From Streptomyces rimosus subsp. rimosus (GTDB taxonomy: Bacteria > Actinomycetota > Actinomycetes > Streptomycetales > Streptomycetaceae): a stretch of 64,000 nt of DNA. Shown piece by piece: positions 51,660 through 60,486 of this stretch. The notes beneath the pieces were generated by a model. The model had not been told where the DNA came from. It made no database searches and worked only from the letters and a program-made list of their open reading frames with translations. Location: contig NZ_JOCQ01000028.1 of assembly GCF_000720725.1 (NCBI RefSeq), forward strand, positions 24,018-88,017, read 5' to 3'. Position 1 is the stretch's first letter. Every line of letters begins with the position of its first letter. Made by a program: the position numbers and the translations under genes.

Positions 51660-52568
51660 TCAGGCCACGTCAAGAACGATCTTTCCGTGCACCTTCCGCG
51701 CGAACAGCGCCCGGACGGCGTCGTCCACGTCCCGCCAGTCGCCGCGCCGTCCGACCGGCGCCGAGAGCCTCCCGGCGGCCATGAGGCCCAGCAGGTCCGT
51801 CAGCTCCTCGCCGGTCGGCGTCATGTCGCCGTAGGTGGCGATGCTGCGGGGTTCGCCGAAGCCGAACAAGGTCCCTGACGGGAAGGTGGTTTCCTGCCCC
51901 GAGGAGTAGCCGACCGGGTGGAGGGTGCCGCCCTCGGCGAGGGAATTCCACGCCTGGGCCATCAGCGGCCCGCCGACCGTGTCCAGGACGAGGTGGAACC
52001 GGTCCGTGGTCCCGGCCAGGTCGGTCAGGACCGTGTCGGCGCCGAGTTCACGGAGTCCGGCGGCCCGCTCCGGCGAACCGACGAGTGCCGTCACCCGGGC
52101 GCCCGCCAGCGCCGCCAGCTGGACGGCGAAGTGCCCCACGCCCCCGCTGGCGCCGGTGATCAGAACGTTGCGTGCCAGCAGGGAACGTTTGCGCAGCACC
52201 CGCAGTGCGGTGACTCCGGCGATCCCCAGCGCGGCGGCGTCGGCCAGGTCCACGCCCTCGGGGACGGTGCCGAGGGAGGCGGGGCTGACCGCCATCCGCT
52301 CCGCCCACGCGTGGGGAGCCATGCCCACTGCGACGCGCGTGCCTTCGGGCGGCCCCGAGCCGTCGGATGCGGCGCGCACCACGATGCCGGCCGCGTCGTG
52401 ACCGTGCACAGCGCCGGCCGGCCACTGCTGTACGTAGTTCAGCTCTCCGAAGTTGAGACCGATGTGCCGTATCTCCACCAACGCCTCACCGGCGGACGGT
52501 ACGGGCTCATCGACATCGGCGAACCGGATGGGTCCGGCCGCACTGTGATCGACCACAAGGGCGCGCAT
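51660..52568 (-). CDS. Zinc-independent alcohol dehydrogenase / quinone oxidoreductase-like enzyme
   Basis: This is a 302-aa MDR-superfamily NADPH oxidoreductase. The GroES-like domain ends with HDAAGIVVRAASDGSGPPEG. The cofactor motif is VLITGASGGVGHFAVQLAAL (AxxGxxG type for NADPH). The catalytic zinc cysteines are absent, as in quinone or enoyl reductases. The start chosen is the ATG at 52568 after GAAGGAAAC. An inverted repeat lies 55 bp upstream (52623-52653). The substrate is not known. Confidence 0.88.
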   Translation of the reverse strand: MRALVVDHSAAGPIRFADVDEPVPSAGEALVEIRHIGLNFGELNYVQQWPAGAVHGHDAAGIVVRAASDGSGPPEGTRVAVGMAPHAWAERMAVSPASLGTVPEGVDLADAAALGIAGVTALRVLRKRSLLARNVLITGASGGVGHFAVQLAALAGARVTALVGSPERAAGLRELGADTVLTDLAGTTDRFHLVLDTVGGPLMAQAWNSLAEGGTLHPVGYSSGQETTFPSGTLFGFGEPRSIATYGDMTPTGEELTDLLGLMAAGRLSAPVGRRGDWRDVDDAVRALFARKVHGKIVLDVA

Positions 52569-52622
52569 AAGGGACGTGTTTCCTTCTCTCGTGGAGGTGC
52601 CTGAACGCTCGGCACGGCGACA

Positions 52623-52653
52623 GGCGGCAGTGCGCACATGCCGCACTGCCGCC
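52623..52653. promoter_or_regulatory. 12-bp inverted repeat upstream of the oxidoreductase gene
   Basis: GGCGGCAGTGCG (52623-52634) and CGCACTGCCGCC (52642-52653) are perfect arms around 7 nt. It may be an operator for the adjacent AraC regulator, or a hairpin. Confidence 0.5.
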
Positions 52654-52863
52654 TTCTTGGAACCCTTTCGCAGGGCCGGGACAGCGACCAGCTCCGTGAG
52701 AATCAATCAGTTGACGATCTGTGTCAGTGCGACTCGCGGCGCGTCGAGCCCTGCCCCCGACCGGTGGCTGACGCCGTGGGCCACCCCCGGCGGCCCGAAC
52801 TGTGAGACACCCGGCCGCCCCACGGGAACCTGTGGCAAACTGAGGCCCGTGCCCTCCCTCGCC

Positions 52864-52899
52864 ATGATTATCGGCAGCAGGCGCGCCGGTCCGCAGTGA
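52864..52899 (+). CDS. cimA leader peptide MIIGSRRAGPQ
   Basis: This 11-residue frame has two consecutive isoleucine codons (ATT ATC) right after the start. Its stop codon overlaps the first stem of a strong hairpin, and a U-tailed terminator follows before cimA. CAAACT at 52836-52841 could be a -10, giving a very short 5' end. There is no clear ribosome binding site, so initiation may be near-leaderless. Ile stalling would report scarcity of the final product of the citramalate route. Confidence 0.65.
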   Translation: MIIGSRRAGPQ

Positions 52900-52930
52900 C
52901 CGCCCCGTACGTACCGAGTACGGCGCGGTC
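52898..52930 (+). promoter_or_regulatory. Hairpin overlapping the leader stop (cimA attenuator)
   Basis: GACCGC-C-CCGTAC (52898-52910) pairs with GTACGG-C-GCGGTC (52918-52930): 12 base pairs with one C-C mismatch and a 7-nt loop. Its 3' arm GCGCGGTC can also pair with the downstream GACCCGCGC, giving a plausible alternative fold. Confidence 0.65.
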
Positions 52931-52953
52931 GCCGTCGTCCCAGACCCGCGCGC

Positions 52954-52982
52954 AGACCTCTCGCATCCGCGAGGGGTCTTTT
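52954..52982 (+). terminator. cimA attenuator terminator
   Basis: AGACCTCTCGC (52954-52964) pairs with GCGAGGGGTCT (52969-52979): 11 pairs including one G-U, a 4-nt loop, then a run of T up to 52982. It ends about 104 nt before cimA. Confidence 0.82.
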
Positions 52983-53086
52983 CGTTTCCGGCCCACCCGT
53001 CGCCGGCGGCGGAGCGCGAGGGACCACGAGGGGGCGGTGGATCCGGTTTTCCGGAAAACCGAGACCCGACAGGAGCCTTGAGCAGC

Positions 53087-54697
53087 ATGACGGACGCACC
53101 CGAACCCGCGTTGTCCGACGCCTTCCACGTCTTCGACACCACGCTGCGCGACGGCGCGCAGCGTGAGGGCATCAACCTGACCGTCGCCGACAAGCTGACC
53201 ATCGCCCGGCACCTGGACGACTACGGCGTGGGCTTCATCGAGGGCGGCTGGCCCGGCGCCAATCCCCGGGACACCGAGTTCTTCCAGCGGGCCCGCGCGG
53301 AGATCGACTTCCGGCACGCCCGGCTGGTCGCCTTCGGCGCCACCCGCAAGGCGGGCGTGCGGGTCGAGGACGACCCGCAGGTCACGGCCCTGCTGGAGTC
53401 CGAGGCACCGGTCGTCACCCTGGTCGCCAAGTCGCACGTACGGCATGTGGAACTGGCGCTGCGCACCACCCCGGAGGAGAACCTCGCGATGGTGCGGGAC
53501 ACCGTCGCGTACCTGCGCGAGCAGGGCCGCCGGGTCTTCCTGGACTGTGAGCACTTCTTCGACGGGTACGCCCTCGACGCGGACTACGCCAAGCAGGTCG
53601 TACGGACCGCGAGCGAGGCCGGCGCCGACGTGGTCGTGCTGTGCGACACCAACGGCGGCATGCTCCCCGCGCAGGTCTCGGCCGTCGTCCGGACGGTGCT
53701 GGCGGACACCGGGGCGCGCCTGGGCATCCACGCGCAGGACGACACCGGCTGCGCGGTCGCCAACACCCTCGCCGCCGTGGACGCGGGCGCCACGCACGTG
53801 CAGTGCACCGCCAACGGCTACGGCGAGCGGGTCGGCAACTCCAACCTCTTCCCGGTCGTGGCCGCCCTGGAGCTGAAGTACGGGCGCCGGGTGCTGCCCG
53901 CGGGGAAGCTGGCCGAGACCACCCGCATCTCGCACGCCATCGCCGAGGTCGTCAACCTCACGCCCTCCACGCATCAGCCGTACGTCGGCGTCTCGGCCTT
54001 CGCGCACAAGGCCGGGCTGCACGCCTCCGCGATCAAGGTCGATCCGGATCTGTACCAGCACATCGACCCGGCGCTGGTCGGCAACAGCATGCGGATGCTG
54101 GTCTCCGACATGGCGGGGCGCGCCTCCATCGAGCTCAAGGGCAAGGAGCTGGGCTTCGACCTGAGCGGCGACCGGGAGCTGGTCGGCCGGGTCGTGGCGC
54201 GGGTCAAGGAGCGCGAGCTGGCCGGGTACACGTACGAGGCCGCCGACGCCTCGTTCGAGCTGCTGCTGCGCGAGGAGGCGGAGGGTCGGCCGCGCCGGTA
54301 CTTCGAGGTGGAGTCCTGGCGGGCGATCGTCGAGGACCGGCCGGACGGCACGCACGCCAACGAGGCGACCGTGAAGCTGTGGGCCAAGGGCGAGCGGCTG
54401 GTGGCCACCGCCGAGGGCAACGGCCCGGTGCACGCGCTGGACCGGGCGCTGCGGGTGGCGCTGGAGCGGATCTACCCGCAGCTGGCCGGGCTGGAGCTGG
54501 TGGACTACAAGGTCCGCATCCTGGAGGGCCGGCTGGGCACCGGTTCGACCACCCGCGTCCTGGTGTCCACCAGCGACGGGCAGGGGGAGTGGTCCACGGT
54601 CGGCGTCGCGGAGAACGTCATCGCGGCGTCCTGGCAGGCGCTGGACGACGCGTACGCGTACGGGCTGATGCGGGCGGGCGTCGAGCCGCAGGAGTAG
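53087..54697 (+). CDS. cimA: (R)-citramalate synthase
   Basis: This enzyme (536 aa) condenses pyruvate and acetyl-CoA to citramalate, the entry to isoleucine without threonine deaminase. The HMGL-like barrel starts HVFDTTLRDGAQREGINLTV. It has GIHAQDDTGCAVANTLAAVD, with metal-binding His and Asp, and HVQCTANGYGERVGNSNLFP. The C-terminal LeuA-type dimer/regulatory domain binds the feedback inhibitor. Length and motifs fit the CimA/LeuA2 group rather than leuA. AGGAG at 53071 lies 11 nt before the ATG at 53087; a TTG at 53078 is the alternative. It is preceded by an Ile-codon attenuator. Confidence 0.93.
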   Translation: MTDAPEPALSDAFHVFDTTLRDGAQREGINLTVADKLTIARHLDDYGVGFIEGGWPGANPRDTEFFQRARAEIDFRHARLVAFGATRKAGVRVEDDPQVTALLESEAPVVTLVAKSHVRHVELALRTTPEENLAMVRDTVAYLREQGRRVFLDCEHFFDGYALDADYAKQVVRTASEAGADVVVLCDTNGGMLPAQVSAVVRTVLADTGARLGIHAQDDTGCAVANTLAAVDAGATHVQCTANGYGERVGNSNLFPVVAALELKYGRRVLPAGKLAETTRISHAIAEVVNLTPSTHQPYVGVSAFAHKAGLHASAIKVDPDLYQHIDPALVGNSMRMLVSDMAGRASIELKGKELGFDLSGDRELVGRVVARVKERELAGYTYEAADASFELLLREEAEGRPRRYFEVESWRAIVEDRPDGTHANEATVKLWAKGERLVATAEGNGPVHALDRALRVALERIYPQLAGLELVDYKVRILEGRLGTGSTTRVLVSTSDGQGEWSTVGVAENVIAASWQALDDAYAYGLMRAGVEPQE

Positions 54698-54716
54698 CCG
54701 CCGGACGCGGGATGTG

Positions 54717-54767
54717 ACCGCGGCCCCGCACCGCTCCTTGGGGGAGGAGCCGGTGCGGGGCCGCGGT
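54717..54767 (+). terminator. Terminator after cimA
   Basis: ACCGCGGCCCCGCACCG (54717-54733) pairs perfectly over 17 bp with 54751-54767, with a further CTCC/GGAG pairing inside the loop. It starts 20 nt after the cimA stop. Confidence 0.88.
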
Positions 54768-55000
54768 GTTCCCGGGCGGCGAGGGCCGCCGGACGAGCTT
54801 AACGGCAGCTAGTTCGAGATTCAACTACCAACTGGCGGGGGAGTGATGCGGTGGCCGCCGGGGCGTCGCCCGGTCGGGCCGGCACGGGCATTGCAGGCGT
54901 ACGCCCGCCGTGCTAAACCGTCGGGCACCGCACCACCGGCCCATTCCGTACCGCGTACCGCACTCGCTGCTGCCGTCGACGCTCAGGGAAAGGATGGACC

Positions 55001-57433
55001 GTGCCGCCCTCCCCCCTCTGGTCCCGCCGCGGATTCCTCGGTTTCTCCGGAGCGGGCGCGCTCGGCCTCGCGCTGACGCCCGCGCTCACCGGACCGGCCG
55101 CGGCCGCGCACGCCGCCGACGGCGATCCGTACGAGCTGCTGCGCCGCCGCTGGCTCGGCATCCAGCTCGGCACCGGCTACGACCCCGCCGCCGAGCCGTA
55201 CGCCGCCCGCCTGAAGGAGACCGGCGAGCTGGCCCGCGGCTTCCGTACGGCCATGCGCCCGGCCGCCGGCTCGCTCTGGCCCGACAGCCCCTTCGACCCG
55301 CCGGCCGGCATCACCCGCAGCTACAACCGCCTCGCCACCATGGTGCGCGCCCACGTCCAGCCCGGCACCGGTCTGACCGGGGACGCCGGCCTCGCCGCCG
55401 ATGTCGTGAAGGGCCTGGACCACGTACACGACACCGTCTACCACTCCGGCACCACGCGGTACGGCAACTGGTGGGAGTGGCAGATCGGCAGCCCCCGGCT
55501 CCTCCTGGACACCGTCGCGATGCTGTACGGGCAGCTCGGCCAGGAGCGGCGGGAGCGCTACCTCGCCGCCGTCGACCACTTCGTCCCGGACGCCATGCTC
55601 GGCGACTACACCGGCACCAGCACCGGCGCCAACCGTGTCGACCTGTGCCGCGTCGTGGCGCTGCGCGGCATCCTCGGCCGGGCCCCGGCGAAGACCGCGC
55701 TGGCCCGCGACGCCCTGTCGCCGGTCTTCCCGTACGTCACCAAGGGCGACGGCCTCTACGCCGACGGCTCCTTCGTCCAGCACACCTGGGTCGCCTACTC
55801 CGGGACCTACGGATTCGTCCTGCTCGACGGGCTGGGCCGCCTCTTCCTGCTGCTCGACGGGTCCGACTGGGCCGTCACCGATCCCAAGCGCCAGATCATC
55901 TTCGACAGCGTGGAGCACGCCTACGCGCCGCTGCTCTACAACGGCCTGATGATGGACGGCGTCAACGGGCGCGCCATAAGCCGCGGCTATCTGCGCGCCG
56001 ACGAGCGCCGGGTGATGCGCAGCGACCACTTCCACGGTCACGCGCTGGTCGCCGCCGTCGCCCTGCTGGCGGAGGCGGCCGCGCCGCGGGAACGGGAGCG
56101 CTGGCAGGCGATGGTCCGCGGCTGGATCCGGCGGGACACCGGTTATCCGGTCCTGGCCGACCGGCAGTACGAGGTCGCCGACCTGGCCCGGCTCAAGGCG
56201 CTCGCGGACGACGGCGGTCCGGTCGCGCCGGAACCCGTCGCCCACCGGCTCTTCCCGGCCATGGACCGGGCCGTGCACCGCCGCCCCGGCTGGGCCGCCG
56301 GTCTGGCCATGGCGTCGGACCGCATCACGTACTACGAGAACGGCAACGGCGAGAACCCGCGCGGCTGGCACACCGGTGCCGGAATGCTCTACTGGTGGGG
56401 CCGCGACTTCGGGGGCGACCAGTACACGGACGCCTTCTGGCCCACCGTCGACCCGTACCGCCTGCCCGGCACCACCGTCTCCACCAAGCGGCTGGCCGAC
56501 AACGAGGGCGGCGGCTGGGGCGAGCCCAAGCCCGCCGCGCGGTGGGTCGGCGGGACCACGGACGGCGAGTTCGCCGCGGTCGGGCAGGACGTGCGCGGCC
56601 TCTCCTCCACCCTGCGCGCCAAGAAGTCGTGGTTCTTCGCCGCGGACTGCGTAATCTGCCTGGGCGCCGGGATCACCTCCCGCGACGGCGTGCCCGCCGA
56701 GACGGTCGTGGACAACCGCAGCCTGGGCGCGTCCGGGACGCCCGTCCTGACCGTGGACGGCGTACGGCGGTCCGCCGAGCCGGGGCGGCGGCTGTCCTTC
56801 CCGCGAGCCCGCTGGATCCACCTCGCCGGGCACGGCGGATACGTCTTCCCCCGCCTGCCGGGCAGGGAAGAACCGGTTCCGTACGCGCTCCGCGACACCC
56901 GGACGGGCGCATGGAGCGACATCAACACCGGAGGCTCGCCCGAACCCTTCACCCGCCGCTACCTGACCCTCTGGTTCGACCACGGAACCGACCCGGCGGA
57001 CGCCGCGTACGCATACCTGCTGATGCCCGGCGCGGGGCCGCGCGCCCTGGCCGCACGGGCCGCCGACCGCCGCTGGCTGGCCGTCCTGGCCAACAGCGGC
57101 GAGCGGCAGGCGGTCGCGGTCCCGTCGCTCGGCCTGACCGCCGCGAACTTCTGGCAGGCCGGGTCGGCGGGCGGCCTGACCGTCACGGCGCCCGCGAGCG
57201 TCCTGCTGCGCGAGCGACCCCCGCGTGGCGGGCACGGGCGGACGGCGTCACTGTGCGTGGCCGAGCCGCCGCGCAGCGGCAAGCCGTTCGAGGTGGTCTG
57301 GGACCGCCCGGTCCGCGCCGTGCTCGCCGCGGACCCCTCCGTCACGGTCCTGGCGACCGCTCCGGCCCTGCGTCTGCGGGTCGTCCCGGGCACCGCCTGC
57401 ACCACCCACACCTGTACGGTCGCCCCGCGCTGA
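55001..57433 (+). CDS. Tat-exported polysaccharide lyase family 8 enzyme
   Basis: This is an extracellular lyase of 810 aa, of the hyaluronate/chondroitin/xanthan lyase type. The Tat signal is LWSRRGFLGFSGAGALGLAL. The N-terminal alpha/alpha toroid holds the PL8 active site: Asn in YGNWWEWQIGSPR (~157), His in SFVQHTWVAYSGTYGF (~261) with Tyr a few residues later, and Arg in MDGVNGRAISRGY (~325). The NNGN-like patch ITYYENGNGENPRGW is the substrate-binding stretch. C-terminal beta-sandwich domains follow. GGAAAGGA precedes the GTG start. Substrate specificity cannot be read. Confidence 0.92.
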   Translation: MPPSPLWSRRGFLGFSGAGALGLALTPALTGPAAAAHAADGDPYELLRRRWLGIQLGTGYDPAAEPYAARLKETGELARGFRTAMRPAAGSLWPDSPFDPPAGITRSYNRLATMVRAHVQPGTGLTGDAGLAADVVKGLDHVHDTVYHSGTTRYGNWWEWQIGSPRLLLDTVAMLYGQLGQERRERYLAAVDHFVPDAMLGDYTGTSTGANRVDLCRVVALRGILGRAPAKTALARDALSPVFPYVTKGDGLYADGSFVQHTWVAYSGTYGFVLLDGLGRLFLLLDGSDWAVTDPKRQIIFDSVEHAYAPLLYNGLMMDGVNGRAISRGYLRADERRVMRSDHFHGHALVAAVALLAEAAAPRERERWQAMVRGWIRRDTGYPVLADRQYEVADLARLKALADDGGPVAPEPVAHRLFPAMDRAVHRRPGWAAGLAMASDRITYYENGNGENPRGWHTGAGMLYWWGRDFGGDQYTDAFWPTVDPYRLPGTTVSTKRLADNEGGGWGEPKPAARWVGGTTDGEFAAVGQDVRGLSSTLRAKKSWFFAADCVICLGAGITSRDGVPAETVVDNRSLGASGTPVLTVDGVRRSAEPGRRLSFPRARWIHLAGHGGYVFPRLPGREEPVPYALRDTRTGAWSDINTGGSPEPFTRRYLTLWFDHGTDPADAAYAYLLMPGAGPRALAARAADRRWLAVLANSGERQAVAVPSLGLTAANFWQAGSAGGLTVTAPASVLLRERPPRGGHGRTASLCVAEPPRSGKPFEVVWDRPVRAVLAADPSVTVLATAPALRLRVVPGTACTTHTCTVAPR

Positions 57434-57646
57434 CCGGCCGTTCTCCCTGATCAAGGCCGGTTCCGGGGCCCGGCCGGGAGGCCGCGGCGCCTGGTCAAGC
57501 ATCGGAGCACCACAACGCCGGCCGGTCGCGCTTTGTCGGGCCCATACATACCGATCGGGCCTTCCGGCGTGCCCGGCAGGCCGGACGCGGGCCACGTACA
57601 GGCGGCTTCTGTTCTGCCTGCCCACCAAATCGCTTCCGACGTTGTA

Positions 57647-57666
57647 CGAAACCGACATCGGTTCCG
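57647..57666. promoter_or_regulatory. 20-bp palindrome upstream of the acyl-CoA carboxylase gene
   Basis: CGAAACCGACATCGGTTCCG has perfect inner arms AACCGA/TCGGTT around CA and matching outer CG pairs, with one mismatch. It lies 28 bp before the carboxylase ATG, in a gap (57434-57693) that otherwise shows no gene. Confidence 0.55.
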
Positions 57667-57693
57667 GAGGCCCGGGACACGTACCGTCGATAC

Positions 57694-59277
57694 ATGACCA
57701 CTGTCGAAGATGTGCCCGCTGAGGCGAACGATGCCCGCGGGCGGGTCGCCGAGCTGCACGCCATCCGTGAGCAGGCCCGGCGCGGCCCCAGCGAGCGGGC
57801 GACCGCGGCGCAGCACGCCAAGGGCAAGCTCACCGCGCGTGAGCGGATCGAGCTGCTGTTGGACGAGGGTTCCTTCCGGGAGGTCGAGCCGCTGCGGCGG
57901 CACCGGGCCACCGGTTTCGGCCTGGAGGCCAAGAAGCCCTACACCGACGGTGTGATCACCGGCTGGGGTCTGGTGCACGGGCGGACGGTGTTCGTCTACG
58001 CGCACGACTTCCGTATCTTCGGCGGGGCGCTGGGCGAGGCCCACGCCACCAAGATCCACAAGATCATGGACATGGCCATCGCGGCCGGCGCGCCTTTGGT
58101 GTCGCTGAACGACGGCGCCGGCGCCCGTATCCAGGAGGGCGTCTCGGCGCTGGCCGGATACGGCGGCATCTTCCAGCGCAACACCAAGGCGTCGGGGGTG
58201 ATCCCGCAGATCTCGGTGATGCTCGGCCCGTGCGCCGGCGGCGCGGCCTACAGCCCGGCGCTGACGGACTTCGTGTTCATGGTCCGCGAGACCTCGCAGA
58301 TGTTCATCACCGGCCCGGACGTGGTGCGGGCGGTCACCGGCGAGGAGATCACCCAGAACGGCCTGGGCGGCGCGGATGTGCACGCCGAGACCTCCGGGGT
58401 GTGCCACTTCGCCTACGACGACGAGCAGACGTGCCTGGAAGAGGTCCGCTTCCTGCTGTCGATGCTGCCGCAGAACAACCGCGAGCAGCCGCCGTCGGTG
58501 GCCTGTGAGGACCCCGCCGACCGCAGCGGTGACGCGCTGCTGGACCTGGTGCCGGCGGACGGCAACCGCCCCTACGACATGCGGGCGGTGATCGAGGAGC
58601 TGGTCGACGACGGCGAGCTGCTGGAGATCCACGAGCGCTGGGCCACCAACATCATCGTCACCCTGGCCCGGCTGAACGGCGAGGTCGTCGGCATCATCGC
58701 CAACCAGCCGCAGTCGCTGGCCGGGGTGCTCGACATCGAGGCCTCGGAGAAGGCCGCCCGCTTCGTGCAGATGTGCGACGCGTTCAACATCCCGATCGTC
58801 ACGCTGCTGGACGTGCCGGGCTTCCTGCCCGGCGTCGACCAGGAGCACGGCGGCATCATCCGGCACGGCGCCAAGCTGCTGTACGCGTACTGCAACGCCA
58901 CGGTGCCGCGGATCTCGGTGGTGCTGCGCAAGGCGTACGGCGGCGCGTACATCGTCATGGACTCGCAGTCCATCGGCGCGGACCTGACCTATGCCTGGCC
59001 GACCAACGAGATCGCGGTGATGGGTGCCGAGGGCGCGGCCAACGTGATCTTCCGCAAGCAGATCGCCGAGGCGGACGACCCGGAGGCGATGCGGGCGCGG
59101 ATGGTCAAGGAGTACAAGTCCGAGCTGATGCACCCGTACTACGCGGCCGAGCGGGGCCTGGTCGACGACGTGATCGACCCCGCCGAGACCCGCGAGGTGC
59201 TCATCCGCTCGCTGGAGATGCTGCGCAACAAGCACGCCGACCTGCCCGCCCGTAAGCACGGCAACCCGCCCCAGTAG
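57694..59277 (+). CDS. Acyl-CoA (propionyl-CoA type) carboxylase beta subunit
   Basis: This is the carboxyltransferase subunit (527 aa), which moves CO2 from carboxybiotin to acetyl- or propionyl-CoA, giving malonyl- or methylmalonyl-CoA for fatty acid and polyketide synthesis. The two crotonase-like halves carry the oxyanion motifs GPCAGGAAYSPALTDFVFMV and VVLRKAYGGAYIVMDSQSIG. The start ARGRVAELHAIREQARRGPS matches PccB/AccB proteins. It is followed by a small epsilon subunit. No biotinylated alpha subunit lies in the window, so it must be encoded elsewhere. Confidence 0.93.
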   Translation: MTTVEDVPAEANDARGRVAELHAIREQARRGPSERATAAQHAKGKLTARERIELLLDEGSFREVEPLRRHRATGFGLEAKKPYTDGVITGWGLVHGRTVFVYAHDFRIFGGALGEAHATKIHKIMDMAIAAGAPLVSLNDGAGARIQEGVSALAGYGGIFQRNTKASGVIPQISVMLGPCAGGAAYSPALTDFVFMVRETSQMFITGPDVVRAVTGEEITQNGLGGADVHAETSGVCHFAYDDEQTCLEEVRFLLSMLPQNNREQPPSVACEDPADRSGDALLDLVPADGNRPYDMRAVIEELVDDGELLEIHERWATNIIVTLARLNGEVVGIIANQPQSLAGVLDIEASEKAARFVQMCDAFNIPIVTLLDVPGFLPGVDQEHGGIIRHGAKLLYAYCNATVPRISVVLRKAYGGAYIVMDSQSIGADLTYAWPTNEIAVMGAEGAANVIFRKQIAEADDPEAMRARMVKEYKSELMHPYYAAERGLVDDVIDPAETREVLIRSLEMLRNKHADLPARKHGNPPQ

Positions 59278-59331
59278 GCGCGGACGGCGACGACCCGATA
59301 CCGACCGGATTTTTCGCAGACCGGAGAAGAC

Positions 59332-59538
59332 GTGACCACTGTCGTTCAGACCAGCCCCATCCGCGTGGAGAAGGGCGATGCCAGCGAGGAGGAGCTGGCG
59401 GCGCTGACCGCCGTCCTGCTCGCCCGCGCCGCCCACCAGCCCGCCGCCGTCCCGGCCCGCCGGCGCGCCGCCAGCGCCCGCTGGCGCCGCCTGGAGCGTC
59501 AGCACGGCTTCCACGGCGCCGGCAGCTGGCAGCGCTGA
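59332..59538 (+). CDS. Acyl-CoA carboxylase epsilon subunit
   Basis: This 68-residue protein starts IRVEKGDASEEELAALTAVL and continues with a long helix and an RRRAASARWRRLERQHGF tail. It is the pattern of PccE/AccE subunits that stimulate streptomycete carboxylase complexes. GTG start 6 nt after CGGAGAAG. It is 54 bp downstream of the beta subunit and is closed by a terminator, so the two form one operon. Confidence 0.88.
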   Translation: MTTVVQTSPIRVEKGDASEEELAALTAVLLARAAHQPAAVPARRRAASARWRRLERQHGFHGAGSWQR

Positions 59539-59550
59539 ACACGGCCGTCA

Positions 59551-59589
59551 CCACGGGCCCGGTACTCCCCGCGAGTACCGGGCCCGTGG
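59551..59589 (+). terminator. Terminator after the carboxylase epsilon gene
   Basis: A perfect 16-bp stem (CCACGGGCCCGGTACT 59551-59566 with complement 59574-59589) closes a 7-nt loop. Confidence 0.88.
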
Positions 59590-59805
59590 CGTTGTCCCGT
59601 CCGGTGGCCGGACGGAAGGCCCTTCGTTCGCTCCTCGGCCTTCGTTGCTGCGGCGGCCGAATCAAGGCGTAGGTTCGCACCGATTCCGGTGCCGGGAGCT
59701 GTCCATTCCGTGATCCCCGTGCTGGCATGCCCTCGTCATGGCGCTCCCGGCGTCCCCGTACCGCCGACCCGGGAGCGGTCCCCGGACGACCGGAAGGAAG
59801 AACCC

Positions 59806-60468
59806 ATGCTCCGCACACTGGGTGCCGGTGCCGCCGCGGCATCGCTGCTGATCCTCGCCGGCGCGGCGTCCCCCGCCTCCGCCCAGGCCTCCCGGTTCGG
59901 CGACGCGCCGCCGGACGGCAAGATCACGATCAATGTCGCCACCGTCAACGGCTCGGGCTGCCGCCCCGGCAGCGCCGCGGTCGCCGTCGCGCCCGACAAC
60001 ACCGCGTTCACCGTGACGTACAGCGAATACCTCGCCCAGGCGGGCAAGGACAGCAGACCCACGGACTCCCGCAAGAACTGCCAGATCGCCCTGAACGTCC
60101 AGGTCCCGCAGGGCTTCACCTACGCCATCGCCCGCGCCGACTACCGCGGCTACGCCCAGCTCGCGCCCGGCGCCATCGGCCTCCAGCAGGCGGGCTACTA
60201 CTTCCAGGGCAGCGCCCAGACCGACCGCAAGAGCCACCGCTTCACCGGCCCGTACGACGCCAACTGGCAGAGCTCGGACGAGACCGGGATCGACGCGCTG
60301 GTCTACGCCCCCTGCGGCGAGAAGCGCTACTTCAACATCAACACCGAGCTGCGGGTGGACGCCAAGGGCTCCGACCCCAAGCTGACCAGCTTCATGGCGA
60401 TGGACTCCACGGACGGCAGCATCAACACCAAGTACCACTTCGCGTGGAAGCAGTGCCCCAAGCCGTAG
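59806..60468 (+). CDS. Secreted DUF4360-domain protein
   Basis: This is a 220-aa exported protein with signal peptide TLGAGAAAASLLILAGAASP, cleavage near ASAQA. The mature part starts ITINVATVNGSGCRPGSAAV. It has the DUF4360 run of beta strands, including FTVTYSEYLAQ and NCQIALNVQVPQGFTYAIAR, and ends SFMAMDSTDGSINTKYHFAW. Four Cys in the mature part probably form two disulfides. Function is unknown; the family is found as secreted proteins in fungi and actinobacteria. GGAAGGAAG precedes the ATG. Confidence 0.88.
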   Translation: MLRTLGAGAAAASLLILAGAASPASAQASRFGDAPPDGKITINVATVNGSGCRPGSAAVAVAPDNTAFTVTYSEYLAQAGKDSRPTDSRKNCQIALNVQVPQGFTYAIARADYRGYAQLAPGAIGLQQAGYYFQGSAQTDRKSHRFTGPYDANWQSSDETGIDALVYAPCGEKRYFNINTELRVDAKGSDPKLTSFMAMDSTDGSINTKYHFAWKQCPKP

Positions 60469-60486
60469 CCGCCGGTCACAGGGTTC

